From positions 806,001 to 870,000 of the forward strand of contig OY744470.1 of the NCBI GenBank assembly GCA_963556145.1: a stretch of DNA of 64,000 nucleotides, read 5' to 3'. The stretch comes from Hygrocybe punicea. Taxonomy: Eukaryota; Basidiomycota; Agaricomycetes; Agaricales; Hygrophoraceae. The notes below the pieces were generated by a model. The model saw only the letters and a program-made list of their open reading frames with translations. It ran no database searches and was not told where the DNA came from. Below, one piece after another: positions 44,654-56,218 of this stretch; within the stretch, counting starts at the first letter, position 1; each line of letters starts with the position of its first letter. Made by a program: the position numbers and the translations under genes.

Positions 44654-47600
44654 ATGTGCCTCGTCTGCCCTGTAACGAATGGCACACGACCGACAATGAA
44701 GCCAAGCCATGTGTCATCTCACGAAGGCACTGAAAAGCATAAACGACATGTCGACAGGTACTTTGAACGCCTACAACCACCGGAAATGGTCACAAACCCT
44801 CTTCCTTATCAACCAAACCCTGTCTTGCTGAACATTCCACTATCGGAGACCCCTCCAATCCCCAAACGCCAAAAGACCACCATCGAAGACATACCTGAAG
44901 GCGTAGCTGAAGACCTGGAATTTTGGGACATCGATGACACACCAGTTTCCATCAGCGAGCTCGGCAACCGAACATTTTGGCTGGATAGGCGGGTGGATTA
45001 TTTTCAGGAGGTGTTGCAGAGCGTTACTGGCGCACATAGTCCATTATTTACCCTGTCAAGGGCAGAAGAGCTCGGCATTGAAATTGAGGAAGGTGTCGAG
45101 GTTGAGGAAGATGAAGAAAGTGATGAAGACCCTGAATCTGACCTTCCGGGAGTCCATACTCGTTGTATGTTATCTATTTTGATCAATATCCTGTCTAACA
45201 TGACTTCAGATCATCAACAAGGCTTGGATTTGCCGACATACCCATGGCCTTCGAAGGAGGTGAGTCGAAGCTCTGAGCCAGCTATTTGTCCACTAACAAT
45301 CTAGTTTTAGTTGTTTTTGACAGACCTCTTATTTAGTTCACCACGACTCCGTTTTTCTGAGCAGCAAAAATGTGCTGTCCTGGGATGGGCAAAGGACCTT
45401 GGTGCACCCAAAGTCCCTACGCTCAGCGGTCTCAAACGCTGTCAAAAACACATCCAAAACCTTATCGGGGACCCAACTGAGAAAGTAATCACGGCTTCTG
45501 GCACTGTATTCTATCTCAACGCAGTTGGGAATGCCATCTCGATGGTATATATTTTTGAACGCGAACTTCTCGTCCAGCTGATCTAATGGTAAAATTCATA
45601 TAGGATTATTCAAATCCTCTCACGCGCATGTGTATGTACGACTACCCTATTGATGGCGGCAAGGCCATTGTGGATCACTTCGGTGGTGATAAGCTGCTCT
45701 TTGAAGTCCCTGTTGAGCTCACCAGTCCTACTGTCCGCGTCGATGGAGAAATATATTTCGTCAACGAACTTCTTCAATTGAACACTGGGGGTTATTTTAT
45801 ACCACAACGTTTTCTCTACGCCAAGCCAGGATCTGGAACAACGGATACAAACATGTTGGAGGAGTTAATTCTGGTGGCGCTAGGTCACAAGGCGGAAAGA
45901 TGCGAGGTAAATTTGTTTCTCAAATTCAACATATTTTGTATTCGCTGCCGCAGTTGAATAAACTGTACACTTGTCTTCGTGGTCATTGATGCAAACTTGC
46001 TATTATGAAGATCGGCTTCGCAGTGGACAATGAACCAGTGGTGATAAAGATATCAGACTTCGCTCGGACATTTGAGGAGATCACCAGCAGTTCAGGCGAG
46101 TTCTCTTGTGGGTTCACAGGTAGGAGATGATTGTTCGGTGGACACAAAAGACAAATTGACACAATTTGTACAGATAGCTCTTCAGCATGGGCAACAAAAA
46201 TGCCCCATCCTCTCCGAAAGCATGCTAATGGACGCATGGTGTTTTCAGTCCCATTGATAATTTTCATGGACGATGTATCCGGCAACATCTCAAAGCAATG
46301 GAATAAACACCATGTCATTTATATGTCGAATGCAAACCTTCCCCGAAATATGATTGAAAAGGAGTTTTGTGTCCGATTTGTTTCCTCATCCCCGCATGCC
46401 ACGCCAATGGAGCTCATGACTGGCATGAAAGATTCAATTGAGTACGTGGAAATCATGTATATTATTCCTCTGAACTCACTTGCCCTCAGAAAAGCGGCCG
46501 AATCAGGCATCATTTCATATGACGCAAAACTCCGTGAAGAAGTGCTCCTTGTACCATATGGTTATTTTTTTGCAGGAGACAATCCCATGCAGGCTGAAGA
46601 ATGCAGTCATGCTGGCCTCAAATGCAATTTCTTCTGTCGTACTTGCAAAGTGGGGGGTAATAAAAAGTTCAAGGAATCAGATGAGGGATTCATGAGCTTG
46701 TTCGAGGTACTTAAATCATCTTTGTTGTTGATTGGAAAAATTAACGCTGATTTACTCAGTCTGCTGAGTTACGGACACCTTCCGAGACAGCCGCTGAGGC
46801 GCTTAAACAATTCCAGCTTTCAAAGTTATCTGGGGGAACTGAAAAGGTCAAGAATGCGGTGAGCGAAACTGGTATACGTGACTCTGCCACCACTGCAATC
46901 GTAAACACTTTACTTGAGCTCGGAAAACGCCTTCGAAAAAGACAGGAAGGAAAGGAAAAATTGCCGGAGGCTCAAGTCCAGGAAGCATTGGAGAAGGAAG
47001 TTGAGAAGATGCTTCAAGACAAGACTATTGTGGACACCATCAACCCATTGCTTCGAATGAGAGGTGCATTCCAACCTTACAACCTTTGCTACTGATTTTC
47101 AAATTGCACAGGAGTTAACATCCATTTGGATACCCCAACGGAGATTCTACATACAGTTTTACTTGGCGTTGTCAAATATTACTGGGGGCAAACCATGTTT
47201 CTGTTGGAGAAGTCAAAATCACTTCGCAACTTTCAAATGCGACTTGATTCAGTCAATTCCGATGGCCTCCATGCTCCGCATCTGAACGCTGAATACATAT
47301 GTCAGTATAAGGGAAGTCTGATCGGAAAACACTTCAAGAGCCTAGCACAAGTTATGCTGTTTCTCATTTATAACCTGGTTCCGCAAACCGTTGTCGATGC
47401 CTGGACCATCATTGGGCAGCTTGTCGTACTGCTTTGGCATACAGAAGTTGAAGACCGAGAAGCGTATCTGGTGCATTCAAAGTTCTATCTAATTCACGAA
47501 ATGCAGCTGAGAGTTCTCTTGAACAGGCCACTTTGTCACGGGTGATTGACGACTTTCTGAACATCACGGCTCAATGTGCGCCGAGCATTCTCATCAGCAA

Positions 47601-48964
47601 ACCGAAGTTTCACTTTCTTCTGCACATCCTCAAATTCATTCAACGATTCAGGCTCGCGATCATATTCTCTACTGAGCGCTATGAGGCATTCAATTACATC
47701 TTTCGACTTTGCTGTATATATAGTAACCGACAAGCCCCAAGTCGTGACACGTGTCAGGCATTTGCCTCACAGGATCGGGTCAAACACATTGCGTTTGGAG
47801 GATTCTGGAAAGATCCGATGGCGAAACGTTGGGTTCGTGCAGGACGAGCGATTCTTGACTACATGGATGAGCACCCAAAGTGTGCTCATTTTCTCGGATA
47901 CCATGCCGATGCTGTCCAAAAGCCAGGTGGGCAAGTCATCCGCTTCTCAGTCATCACTAATGTCCTATGCCTCAGGACAAGTCAAGCTCTCGCATAAAAA
48001 GGGACAGCAACCAAAACCTTGTCAATGGAAGAAGACGCGATGCTCAGCAGTTTACCCGCAGAACCGCAACAAACCCTCAGACAATGAACTTTTTTTTCTG
48101 GCAGACTCGTTCACAGCAGCACATGGCGATATCATCCGAAAAGGTCAGAGTGGAATATTTCGCGGTACAGCAGATACAAGGGTGAGTTTTTTTAGGAGCG
48201 CAAATACATTCAATTAAGTCTTGTCTCTAGCCCTTCATTGCCAAAGTCAACGAGATTCTGGTTCCAGAAAGCAATACTAATGACCCTGGCCATCTTGCCG
48301 TGCAGGCATATCACTTCCTGCCTTCCCTTCATCATTTACATCACCTCCCATGTCTGGAGTTACAGCCTGTCGAAACTGAAATCATCATGAGAACAACGGT
48401 ATGACAATTGATCAAGTTCTTCGTATATTTTGAATTCTTATAATTTTTTTGTAGGATGCGCTCTGTCTCGTTAATATCCAGCATGATTGCGCAACCTCTA
48501 TGTGCAATGAGACCACGAGGACACAGGTCCGCCAAGAGCGGCACGAAACCACAAGAACACGGCTCACGGTTTCTCACTCCCCAACAAATCGATATATAAT
48601 CAACTCGTTTTCAATTCACAATTACCAGTACATCAATACAGTCATCCCGCCGGAACTTCATATGCCATTCCCCTATGTTACTGATGTCGAGCAACTCCGG
48701 AAGACTGCTGCGAGACAAGTACGTGAAAAAGTACAAGCGGGGACAGATTTAAACGCGGACGTCACTGTTGGGGAGAATACTGCGCCTACCGCTGCCCCAG
48801 CGTTCAATAAGGCCAAAAAGAAAACTTCCAGCTCAAAACCGGTCAGATCTCGAAAACGCAAGTGGCCGGAAATAGCAGAACGGCCAGAATTGTCATTAGT
48901 CAATCAAGATTTCGCAGCGATGATGCATACCTTTGAAGTTGGTACTGCTGGGCCTTCAAGTTAG
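44654..48964 (+). CDS. Large DDE-type transposase (KDZ/Plavaka-like, family not fixed)
   Basis: About a dozen exons. N-terminus: a BED/C2H2-like CLVCPVTNGTRP...SHVSSHEGTEKH. Then FSSPRLRFSEQQKCAVLGWA and VDGEIYFVNELLQLNTGGYF. Core: VPLIIFMDDVSGNISKQWNK (probable first catalytic Asp pair), SNANLPRNMIEKEFCVRFVS, GDNPMQAEECSHAGLKCNFF with CRTC (zinc knuckle), and HLDTPTEILHTVLLGVVKYY. Then YICQYKGSLIGKHFKSLAQV, KPKFHFLLH, STERYEAF and CIYSNRQAPSRDTCQAF (about 47,730), followed by the VNIQHDCATSMC tail. The frame ends VGTAGPSS-stop at 48,964. No stop or frameshift was found in the core. Terminal repeats were not located, so the element's limits are unknown. Confidence 0.7.
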
Positions 48965-49070
48965 GGAATTTGACGAGCAGCGATGGTGGGTGTCTATCAC
49001 CAGGTGGTTTACATGCCAGGCAACCGACCTCGACATGACGGAGCAGCCTCAAGTCGTCATCTTTCTCTCG

Positions 49071-49262
49071 GGGTGGAAGGTGCATTGTTCCTCAGTATCT
49101 TGTGAAACCACGCTGTCCTCTATTCCATTCCCCTTTACTCGGCCACTTCCACGAATCGACACATGGACGCTTATATTGGAATCATCTGTTCTTTTCCATT
49201 TACCTTTTTTCACTATTTTCATTTCCTTGCCCTTTGTATTGTTTTCTTGCAACAGGACACAG
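49071..49262 (+). repeat. Repeat R1, ends in a splice acceptor
   Basis: About 190 bp, roughly 85-90 percent similar to R2 at 50,400-50,628. Starts CTCGGGGTGGAAGGTGCATT and ends CTTGCAACAG-GACACAGAC. The 24 bp just before it (CAGCCTCAAGTCGTCATCTT) resemble an exon sequence at 49,728. Confidence 0.7.
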
Positions 49263-52200
49263 ACGACTCGGAGGAGGACAACGTCCAAGGTTATATCTAT
49301 CAAACTCGCGCTCAAGATGACAATTCCAAAGCTTCATTCTCTACGTCAAAATCTGCTACCTTACACAAGCCACAGCAATCCAGTGGAGAGCCACCTTCCT
49401 CTAGTCCGCACAAGCAAGCCCATTCCAAAGGTTCTCCTCAACATTCTCCGTTACATTCTGGCTCTCCCTCGAAAGTTACTCATGCCCTACCTCCAAAACC
49501 AGTAGTTGCCAGTGTCCCTTTCATGCACCCTTCTCACCCTTCTCTCATCGAGGCGACGGCTATGTCACGGGGCCGTCCTGGTAGAGAGAAAAAGCTCAAC
49601 GGCAGTGCCAAACCTGTTTCCTCTGGCGATACAGACCCGCTCCCTCCAGACTGGGAAGAAGTGGGGGTCGGGCGGTCTATTATTATGACACACGAACTCA
49701 CGAATGCACGTGGACCCTTCCCGTGAGCAGCATCAAGTCGTCATCTTTCTCCAGAGACAAGGATCAAGGCAAAACGCACCCGCCAGAGTCGCGTTCTGGT
49801 GGTAAACTATTGTTTGACGGCACAGATACTAAAGGTGCCGAACCGTCTACTGTCTCCCGTCTCAGTAGACCTGAGCCCGAGTTGCAAGTCATATCTGCCA
49901 ACCTTTCATATGAAGATCGTCACTATCGTCCAGGACCAGATAATGCGCAGAAACCAAGCCAGGAAGCTAACCGTCGCGATGATCGGCAACTCCAGAATAC
50001 CTCATATTCTGGTAACTCATACACACCTCCAGCTTCTCCGAAACTAGAGCCGGTTCGGACATCTTGGTTGCGTGATCGTGAACGACAAGACCGCCATCAA
50101 CCTTATCGGCAATCGTCGCCTCATGAAACATTAGGTAACGACGCTCAACCAAGAGAGTCTCAAGGCAGTCTATCCCATTCAGAATGTCATTGGGACTCCT
50201 CCCTTGACCTACCTTCGGAGGCGGCTTCACGCCGTAGGCCAGTTTCGTCCACAAGTTATCAACAGGAGGTTGGCGGCGTGGCAGAGCCAGAGTCCCCTGC
50301 GTTTGAAGGTCCACGCAATGACGCTGTTTGGTCGTCGTCACCTAGTATGTTATCCGCATCCCCTCTCCTCACCTCATCTGCCTGGCGCTTCGGCTCCTCT
50401 CGGGGTGGAGGGTGCATTGTTCCTCAGTGTCTCGCGAAGCCTCGGGAGTTGAGCTGCGCTGTCCTCTATTCCCTTCTCCTTTACTCGGCTCCTTCCCCGA
50501 ATCGACACATGGACGCTCATATTGGATTCATCTGTTCTTTTCCATTTACCTTTTTTCACTATTTTTCATTTCCTTGCCCTTCGTATTTTTTTCCCACTCT
50601 TTCTTGCAACAGGACACAGATCCCCACCGCCGCATTTTCGCGTATCCCGGCCGCCCCAAACCTCGCAGCTAATCGCGTCTGTTCCGACCCCGACAGCGAC
50701 TGCTCCCAGACAGAAAACTCGCTTTGATCAGCTTGACAAATCTTCTCAACCATCTCTTCGTTCGCACGAACATGACGTCTATGCCACAGATACTTTCTGG
50801 CAATGGGATCAGCCTCCCGGGGCAATATCTGAGCAGGGTGTGGATCATGCTGCGAAGGGACTGCGGCCAGATGATTTTGCTACCAATGTCATTTCAAATT
50901 ACAGAACTTCCCCAGCAGGTCCCCCTCGTTAAGCCGCATCCCATTCTGAGAGGTCAGCTTCAGTCTCACCACTCCCTGCCGCGACGCAGTTGGAACAGTC
51001 ACATACGTACACTTCAGCCTTCCTTTGACTGCGTCTCCGCCGTTTATTCCCCTTCGCGCAGGCACCCGAAAGAGACAGCCTTTAACACCGCAAAGCAAAC
51101 GCTTCCGTGACAGGTCGATGATACCTCAGTCAGAGCAAGTGTTACCTGCCACGACGGCGCCAAATAGTCATAGGGATGGCGGTATTAACTCACACCGACC
51201 TACTTACATTGGCAGTGTCCCCTCCGGCCCGCGTTTACTGCCACAGCTCGGTGGCACTCGAGACCCCAACCATCCGGATCTCTCGCAAGCATCAAGACTG
51301 CCTTCTGGACCTTCTACGACATCTGCTCCTAGAGCTCGACATTCACATGATATGCCGTTTACTCCCAATGAGTTTCCAGCATTAAGAGATCGAAATGTAA
51401 TGGATGTTGATACTCTCCCTGCGTCTAGAACATCGTTCGGATCAAATGACGTGCCCATTCGGGCAGGTTCTGGGATGTATGCTGATGGAGAGCACAATAC
51501 CGATTTACCGAAGGGTCCCAGGGCAATGTCAAGCAAATCGTCGACAGCCATGTTGTATCCACCACCCCCAGTCTCTCCTTCTGTTTTCCATCGCCGTGCC
51601 CAATCAAGATCGTCCAGCCTACAGATTACGAGATCGATCAACACCGCACCTGGGAAATAGTGAGAGATGGGAGCAGCATCGTGATGCACAGGAAAGATTA
51701 CCACGATCTGACGGCGGGACAGCGAGAGAGGATGCTCTGGCGTGGAGACCAGAACACCAGAGTGTAGACGACTCTTCGGGTAGGCGCGAATTACTTCCGC
51801 AAGATGTAGAAGGGAATCAGGTATGGCTTCCAACTTTTTCGGCTGTGTGACAGTCATTGAGGCCATATGACAATCTCAACGAGAGTCATTCTTGAATTTG
51901 ACCCGGCACACGGAATTTTTTCGACACTTTCCTCCCAATCCCCAGCCAAAGGCCCTTGGAACTAACAATACTCCTGTCAGAAACAGAAAAGCTCATCACA
52001 CTGGAACTGGTCCCCAGTCGTCCCCGGCGTTTAGGGATAATCGGTACATTCCGCCAGGCGCCGGGAATTCGGAGCCCTTCCAGAATAGAGTACCTCGCAT
52101 CGACACTCGATCCAGAGAGTCGTATGAACATTCGGTTTGTGCATCTCCTGAAACATAATTTGTAGATGCAATTTAGGGCCAGGGGTGTATCGCCAGTATA

Positions 52201-53417
52201 TAGCTGTCGCCCTCCTGTCGCCGCTTCTGGTCAACACCGAAGAGGAGGGGGTGCTGGTGTTGGTGGAGGAGGAAATGCTCACGCGGTTGGTTCTGTTTGT
52301 GTTCGGATAATCAATCCATTCACATATTTGCTTAGGGCTTCAAAGGCCGTCCCCCGACTCCCTTGAACACATACCAGACCAACCCGACACCAGCTCGTTC
52401 TCGACGAGACTCGATTCGTACCGATGTAGAACCTGTAAGTCTGCTTTGAAATTGTTTTATGACTCATTGACGAATGTATCTAGCAGCCTCGTTTCGAACA
52501 ACCTAGTCAAGAAAAAAACAGACTTGCTACATCGTTGGATTCCTAGTCAGTCTTCGCCCGGTGCTCCTGCTATTCGCCCCAGTTTTAGTGGGGAGAACGT
52601 TTATCAACCTGCATCACCTTTTCCGCCTCCTCAGGAACCACCCAGCATATCACCAGTTTGGGATGCCTCTTTTGGAACAATGCCTCGCCCAGCAGGTCGG
52701 CAGCATGACAATACCCGCCAGCAAAATCAGTATGAAAATGCTTCCCGCCAAGCCAACATGGATGGTGATTCCATTCACAGGCGTCAGGTTTCTCTGACAG
52801 ATCGGGACAAGGAGAGAGTTGCAGACCAACGTATCAACAACGTTGTGGTTGGCCTCGAGAGTCGTCTCGGCGAGCGATTTGATGATCGATACCCCTCATT
52901 GCGCCGTGATCACGAGGGGTACGCTGAGGATGTGCCTCATCAAACTGATCATCGTGGTCGGCCTCATGCCCTCAGTGCAGGACGCCCCAGCGCAGGCTGG
53001 ATGGAACAAGGGAGACCAAGGAATCCCAGTCCTATTCCCGCTTCAGATGCCTATTCTGACCGTTTTCCTGGTGCCCAAGCCCTTATGCCGTCCCACGATG
53101 GTGTTCCCTCCCGAACTTCCAAGCCCAGCCGAGCCCGTCGGTTTGGACCCGCCACTCAATCAAGATCAGACGCGATACATACGGAAGTAGCGGTTGACAT
53201 GATGTCGGGCGGTGGCCGTGCAGTAAATCGGGGCGTAGACGAAGAGTTACCACGCTCTAGTCACGATCACGATCGTCCGACCACCCTACGACGAGGAGGT
53301 TCGTTGTTGGACCGACTGTCTCTCGACAACTCGACAACTAGTGGTTCGGTTGCGATGGCTTCAGCATCTTTGCGTGAGAGGTGCCAATCCCCTCGAAGAG
53401 AGATCGTGAAGAGATGA
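49263..53417 (+). pseudogene. WW-domain, disordered Ser/Pro/Arg-rich protein gene (frameshifted)
   Basis: The first exon after repeat R1 is Ser/Pro/Lys-rich and leads into a WW domain, DPLPPDWEEVGVG. The domain continues in the +1 frame as VYYYDTRTHECTWTLPV (49,640-49,726). One G missing in a GGGCGG run near 49,673 explains the break. Downstream exons are all low-complexity Ser/Pro/Arg/Gln: 49,723-50,344, about 50,630-50,930, 51,060-51,660, 51,900-52,140 and 52,480-53,417, ending with LRRGGSLLDRLSLDNSTTSG. WW domains bind proline-rich ligands; the rest is probably disordered. The exon joins are poorly defined, and a second gene boundary within the region cannot be excluded. Confidence 0.5.
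50400..50628 (+). repeat. Repeat R2, ends in a splice acceptor
   Basis: Second copy of R1, 1.33 kb downstream, ending CTTGCAACAG-GACACAGAT. It lies in an intron-like stretch after donor GTATGT at 50,345. Confidence 0.7.
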
Positions 53418-53624
53418 TGAGTGGAGGCGATTTGCCTTCAATAGAAACTTTATTCGACGTTGATGACGGTGCTGATTCAGACAATCATATCATCTCGGAC
53501 AGTTGTACTCTCAAATTATTCTCATTAATTTTTCATGTTTAATTTTTCATGTTTAATTCAAATCGCAAACACAAACAAACAAACACTTGTTTTACACTCG
53601 TTCCACTTTTTTTTCAATGCGTCG

Positions 53625-55659
53625 TGATGAACAACCTCTTGTTGCGTTATCGTACCTCTAGAGATGCAGCACGTCCAGCACCAGTGTCTCATGGACTACC
53701 TGACCCTCCAAGGACCACCAGATTAGCTGGTCCTGCACATATACCACCGGCTTCAGATGTTTTTGAATCAAGCTTTCAAACACCGGCTCCAAGGCAAACT
53801 AGTAGATCTGGGATGCAATCTTCTCTTCCGTCGCCTATACCTGCAGCAATATTTTCCCCTGGCCCAATTAGACGCCGTGGCGCTGAGGCTGACCTTGGTG
53901 ATGAAAGAGAGCGGAAGCAGTTCAAGGTACATGCTAGGAAACAATGTCTAAGATACAACCTAGAGGAAAACTCTCTCGACACATTTTCTCAAGTGTGTAT
54001 CATTGTTTTACTCTACCACTATACCTGATTATTCTCTACCAAAGCACTCAGATTCGAAACTCATGCTCATCGATATCATGGCCTACATGATGGGTCATCA
54101 GCAGAATGAGAAAGATGAAAAGACAAAGGACTTGCTAAAGTCCCTGGAATTCCGGGTATCATTTATTTGTCGTGGATATTGGCTAGTGGTGCTGACCTTC
54201 CATCACAGAAATATCTGCAATATCGGCTTCTCGCTTGTCTTCTCTCCCCCAACTTAACAGCATATGTTACTGATCTTGCGGAGCATATTCTTGTAAGCAT
54301 GATCACATACTTTCGTTCCAAGACTTCTTATTCGTATCTATGGTAGGATTTGATCCGCGATGACCCTGGCATCTTCAAAGTACCCTCTGAAGCTCTCGAA
54401 GACCCTGAACTAGCTCAAATACTGTCGACACTCGTGAAAGAACTACTGACTAATTTACGCAGCTCGATCAAGCAAAAGGTATGCCTCATTGTGCATCACA
54501 TTCGTTTTAACTGTGCTAATGCTAAAATGAGATTGCATTCTCTACTGCCACCAAACTTAAAAATGGAAAAGACAAGAGGCCGCAGCATATTGGCGCGTTA
54601 TCAAAAGCACTGACCCCACCTGGAATGGAAGTAACGGCGCTCCACTGGGCACGTATATCATATTTGGTATGCTTCATGAACTCATCGCTCTACTTTTCAT
54701 CATGTTTGATTGTAGAGAGGCTGTTATGTCCACTTCGAAACCAAGTTTGGCAGTGGCAGGCCCACACCCAATGGTCCTAGCTCCACATCTAGTCACCGCC
54801 CTGGTAATGTCGACGAAGACAGAAGTGATGGTGGCCAAGGAGGTGATTTTGATTTCAGCATTCTCGATGACCACGATTTCGGTGGAATTGCCCATGCGAC
54901 AAACGGTGGCTCAGGAGAAGGCCCTGAAGCAGATGGAAATCAAGATTGGGTTCCTGTGGACGAACGAAGCTATGGTCCGGGGAAATTTTGGACGTTTGTC
55001 AATGACTTATTACAAGAAGCCCGTCTGAAAATTCAGGCAAGTGCGCCAACGGTGGAAGATGAGAATATCGAGTGGACAGCGTGAGTTTCTTTATTTGCGT
55101 GTCTCGTTACGAGTATTAACCCTTGTTATTATTGTTGTTGTCACGTGACTTGGCGGTTGCCACTTTTGAATATATTATTGAGAGGGTACTTCAAAGGGCT
55201 GTAGCTCACTCAATTGTGAATGGTTTGCTCAGAAAATTTAAACGTGAAGTATTTAGTAGTATAGCTAGGTGCAGCTGACAGGTGGAGTCATAATTTAATG
55301 TATATAAAAAGTCAACTTCATTCACTGCTAACTCTGGAAATTTTGATTTTTTATATACTTTAAATTATGACTCCACCTGTCAGCTGCACCTAGCTATACT
55401 ACTAAATACCTCACATTTAAATTTTCAGAGCAAACCATTCACAATTGAGTGAGCTACAGCTCTTTGAAGTACCCTCTCAATAACATGTTCAAAAGCAGCA
55501 ACCGCCAAGTCACGTGACAACAACAATAATGAAAGGATTTTTACGCTAGCTTTCCAAGACGACCTCAAGAAGTATCCTGGACACAAGCAGGGGAAACAAA
55601 CTACCACAACTCCGTCGGTTGTCTGGCAACAAAAGATTGAAAAGGCTCTGATGTGGTGA
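53625..55659 (+). CDS. Conserved hypothetical protein with foldback in its last intron
   Basis: Likely start MNNLLLRYRTSRDAARPAPV at 53,625 (an upstream exon is possible). A proline-rich region runs to RRGAEADLGDERERKQFKVH, then helical exons LMLIDIMAYMMGHQQNEKDE, LLACLLSPNLTAYVTDLAEH, LIRDDPGIFKVPSEALEDPE and TLVKELLTNLRSSIKQK. Next come KALTPPGMEVTALHWARISY and RGCYVHFETKFG, then an acidic Gly-rich part and ERSYGPGKFWTFVNDLLQEA. The last exon, 55,550-55,659 (FQDDLKKYPGHKQGKQTTTT), ends KALMW-stop and joins in frame across the 55,082-55,549 intron. I recall similar uncharacterised mushroom proteins. It appears intact. Confidence 0.6.
55121..55536. repeat. 416-bp foldback MITE inside an intron
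   Basis: Arms of about 180 bp (55,121-55,305 and 55,350-55,536) are inverted copies. They share GTTGTTGTCACGTGACTTGG, TCACTCAATTGTGAATGGTT and TATAGCTAGGTGCAGCTGAC, around a loop of about 50 bp. It has no coding capacity. It lies wholly between the donor (55,082) and acceptor (55,549) of the host gene's last intron. Confidence 0.85.
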
Positions 55660-56218
55660 TTCTGCACGACTATGTTGCTGTCGTGATATCATGTTGTCGC
55701 TCTCTTTCATACAGTCGTTTTTACATTCATTTAATGGCCTATTGTATATTCCAGTATTTTGCAATACAGCGCTTTTCGTATGTTATAGCCAAGCCAGGGT
55801 TTACTGCCTATCAATCTGTGGTGAAGCCTCAGGCCTCAGGGACCATCAGTCAAAGGTTTGTCGAGGGTTCGCAGGGACTGTTTGAACGTGCCTGCTAAAC
55901 TAGGCTTGAAATGGTGCTGAAATTTTGTATTAAAAATTGGTCTAGCAGAACCCTCTCGGATCCATCACTTCGGGTTTGAGCAACCTCCACGTCAAAGGCT
56001 TCCAGAACGCCTTCCAGAATCACTAAGACAGTAAACGCCATAAAAGGTTCAGATCCAGCCACTTCCGACGATTACCAAAGGGTGGGAACTTCGAACCCTG
56101 AGCTAGCCCTGAGCTGTGCTCGTGGTGTATGCTGTGTTTGAAGGTGGCCAACCAATATGGCACCCGCGGATTAGTTCGTTCGCAGGATTCTCAGCTGCAG
56201 GCCTTTTGTCACTAGTCC
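55660..56218. other. Intergenic, no gene seen
   Basis: No conserved frame. GGTTCGCAGGGACTG and similar GC-rich words recall the spacer at 43,140-43,260, but no clear repeat was defined. Confidence 0.4.

Noticed and set aside
44654..48964. Firm assignment of the transposase to Plavaka, KDZ or CACTA
   Set aside because: Motifs resemble several of these from memory, but no termini or decisive signature could be checked.
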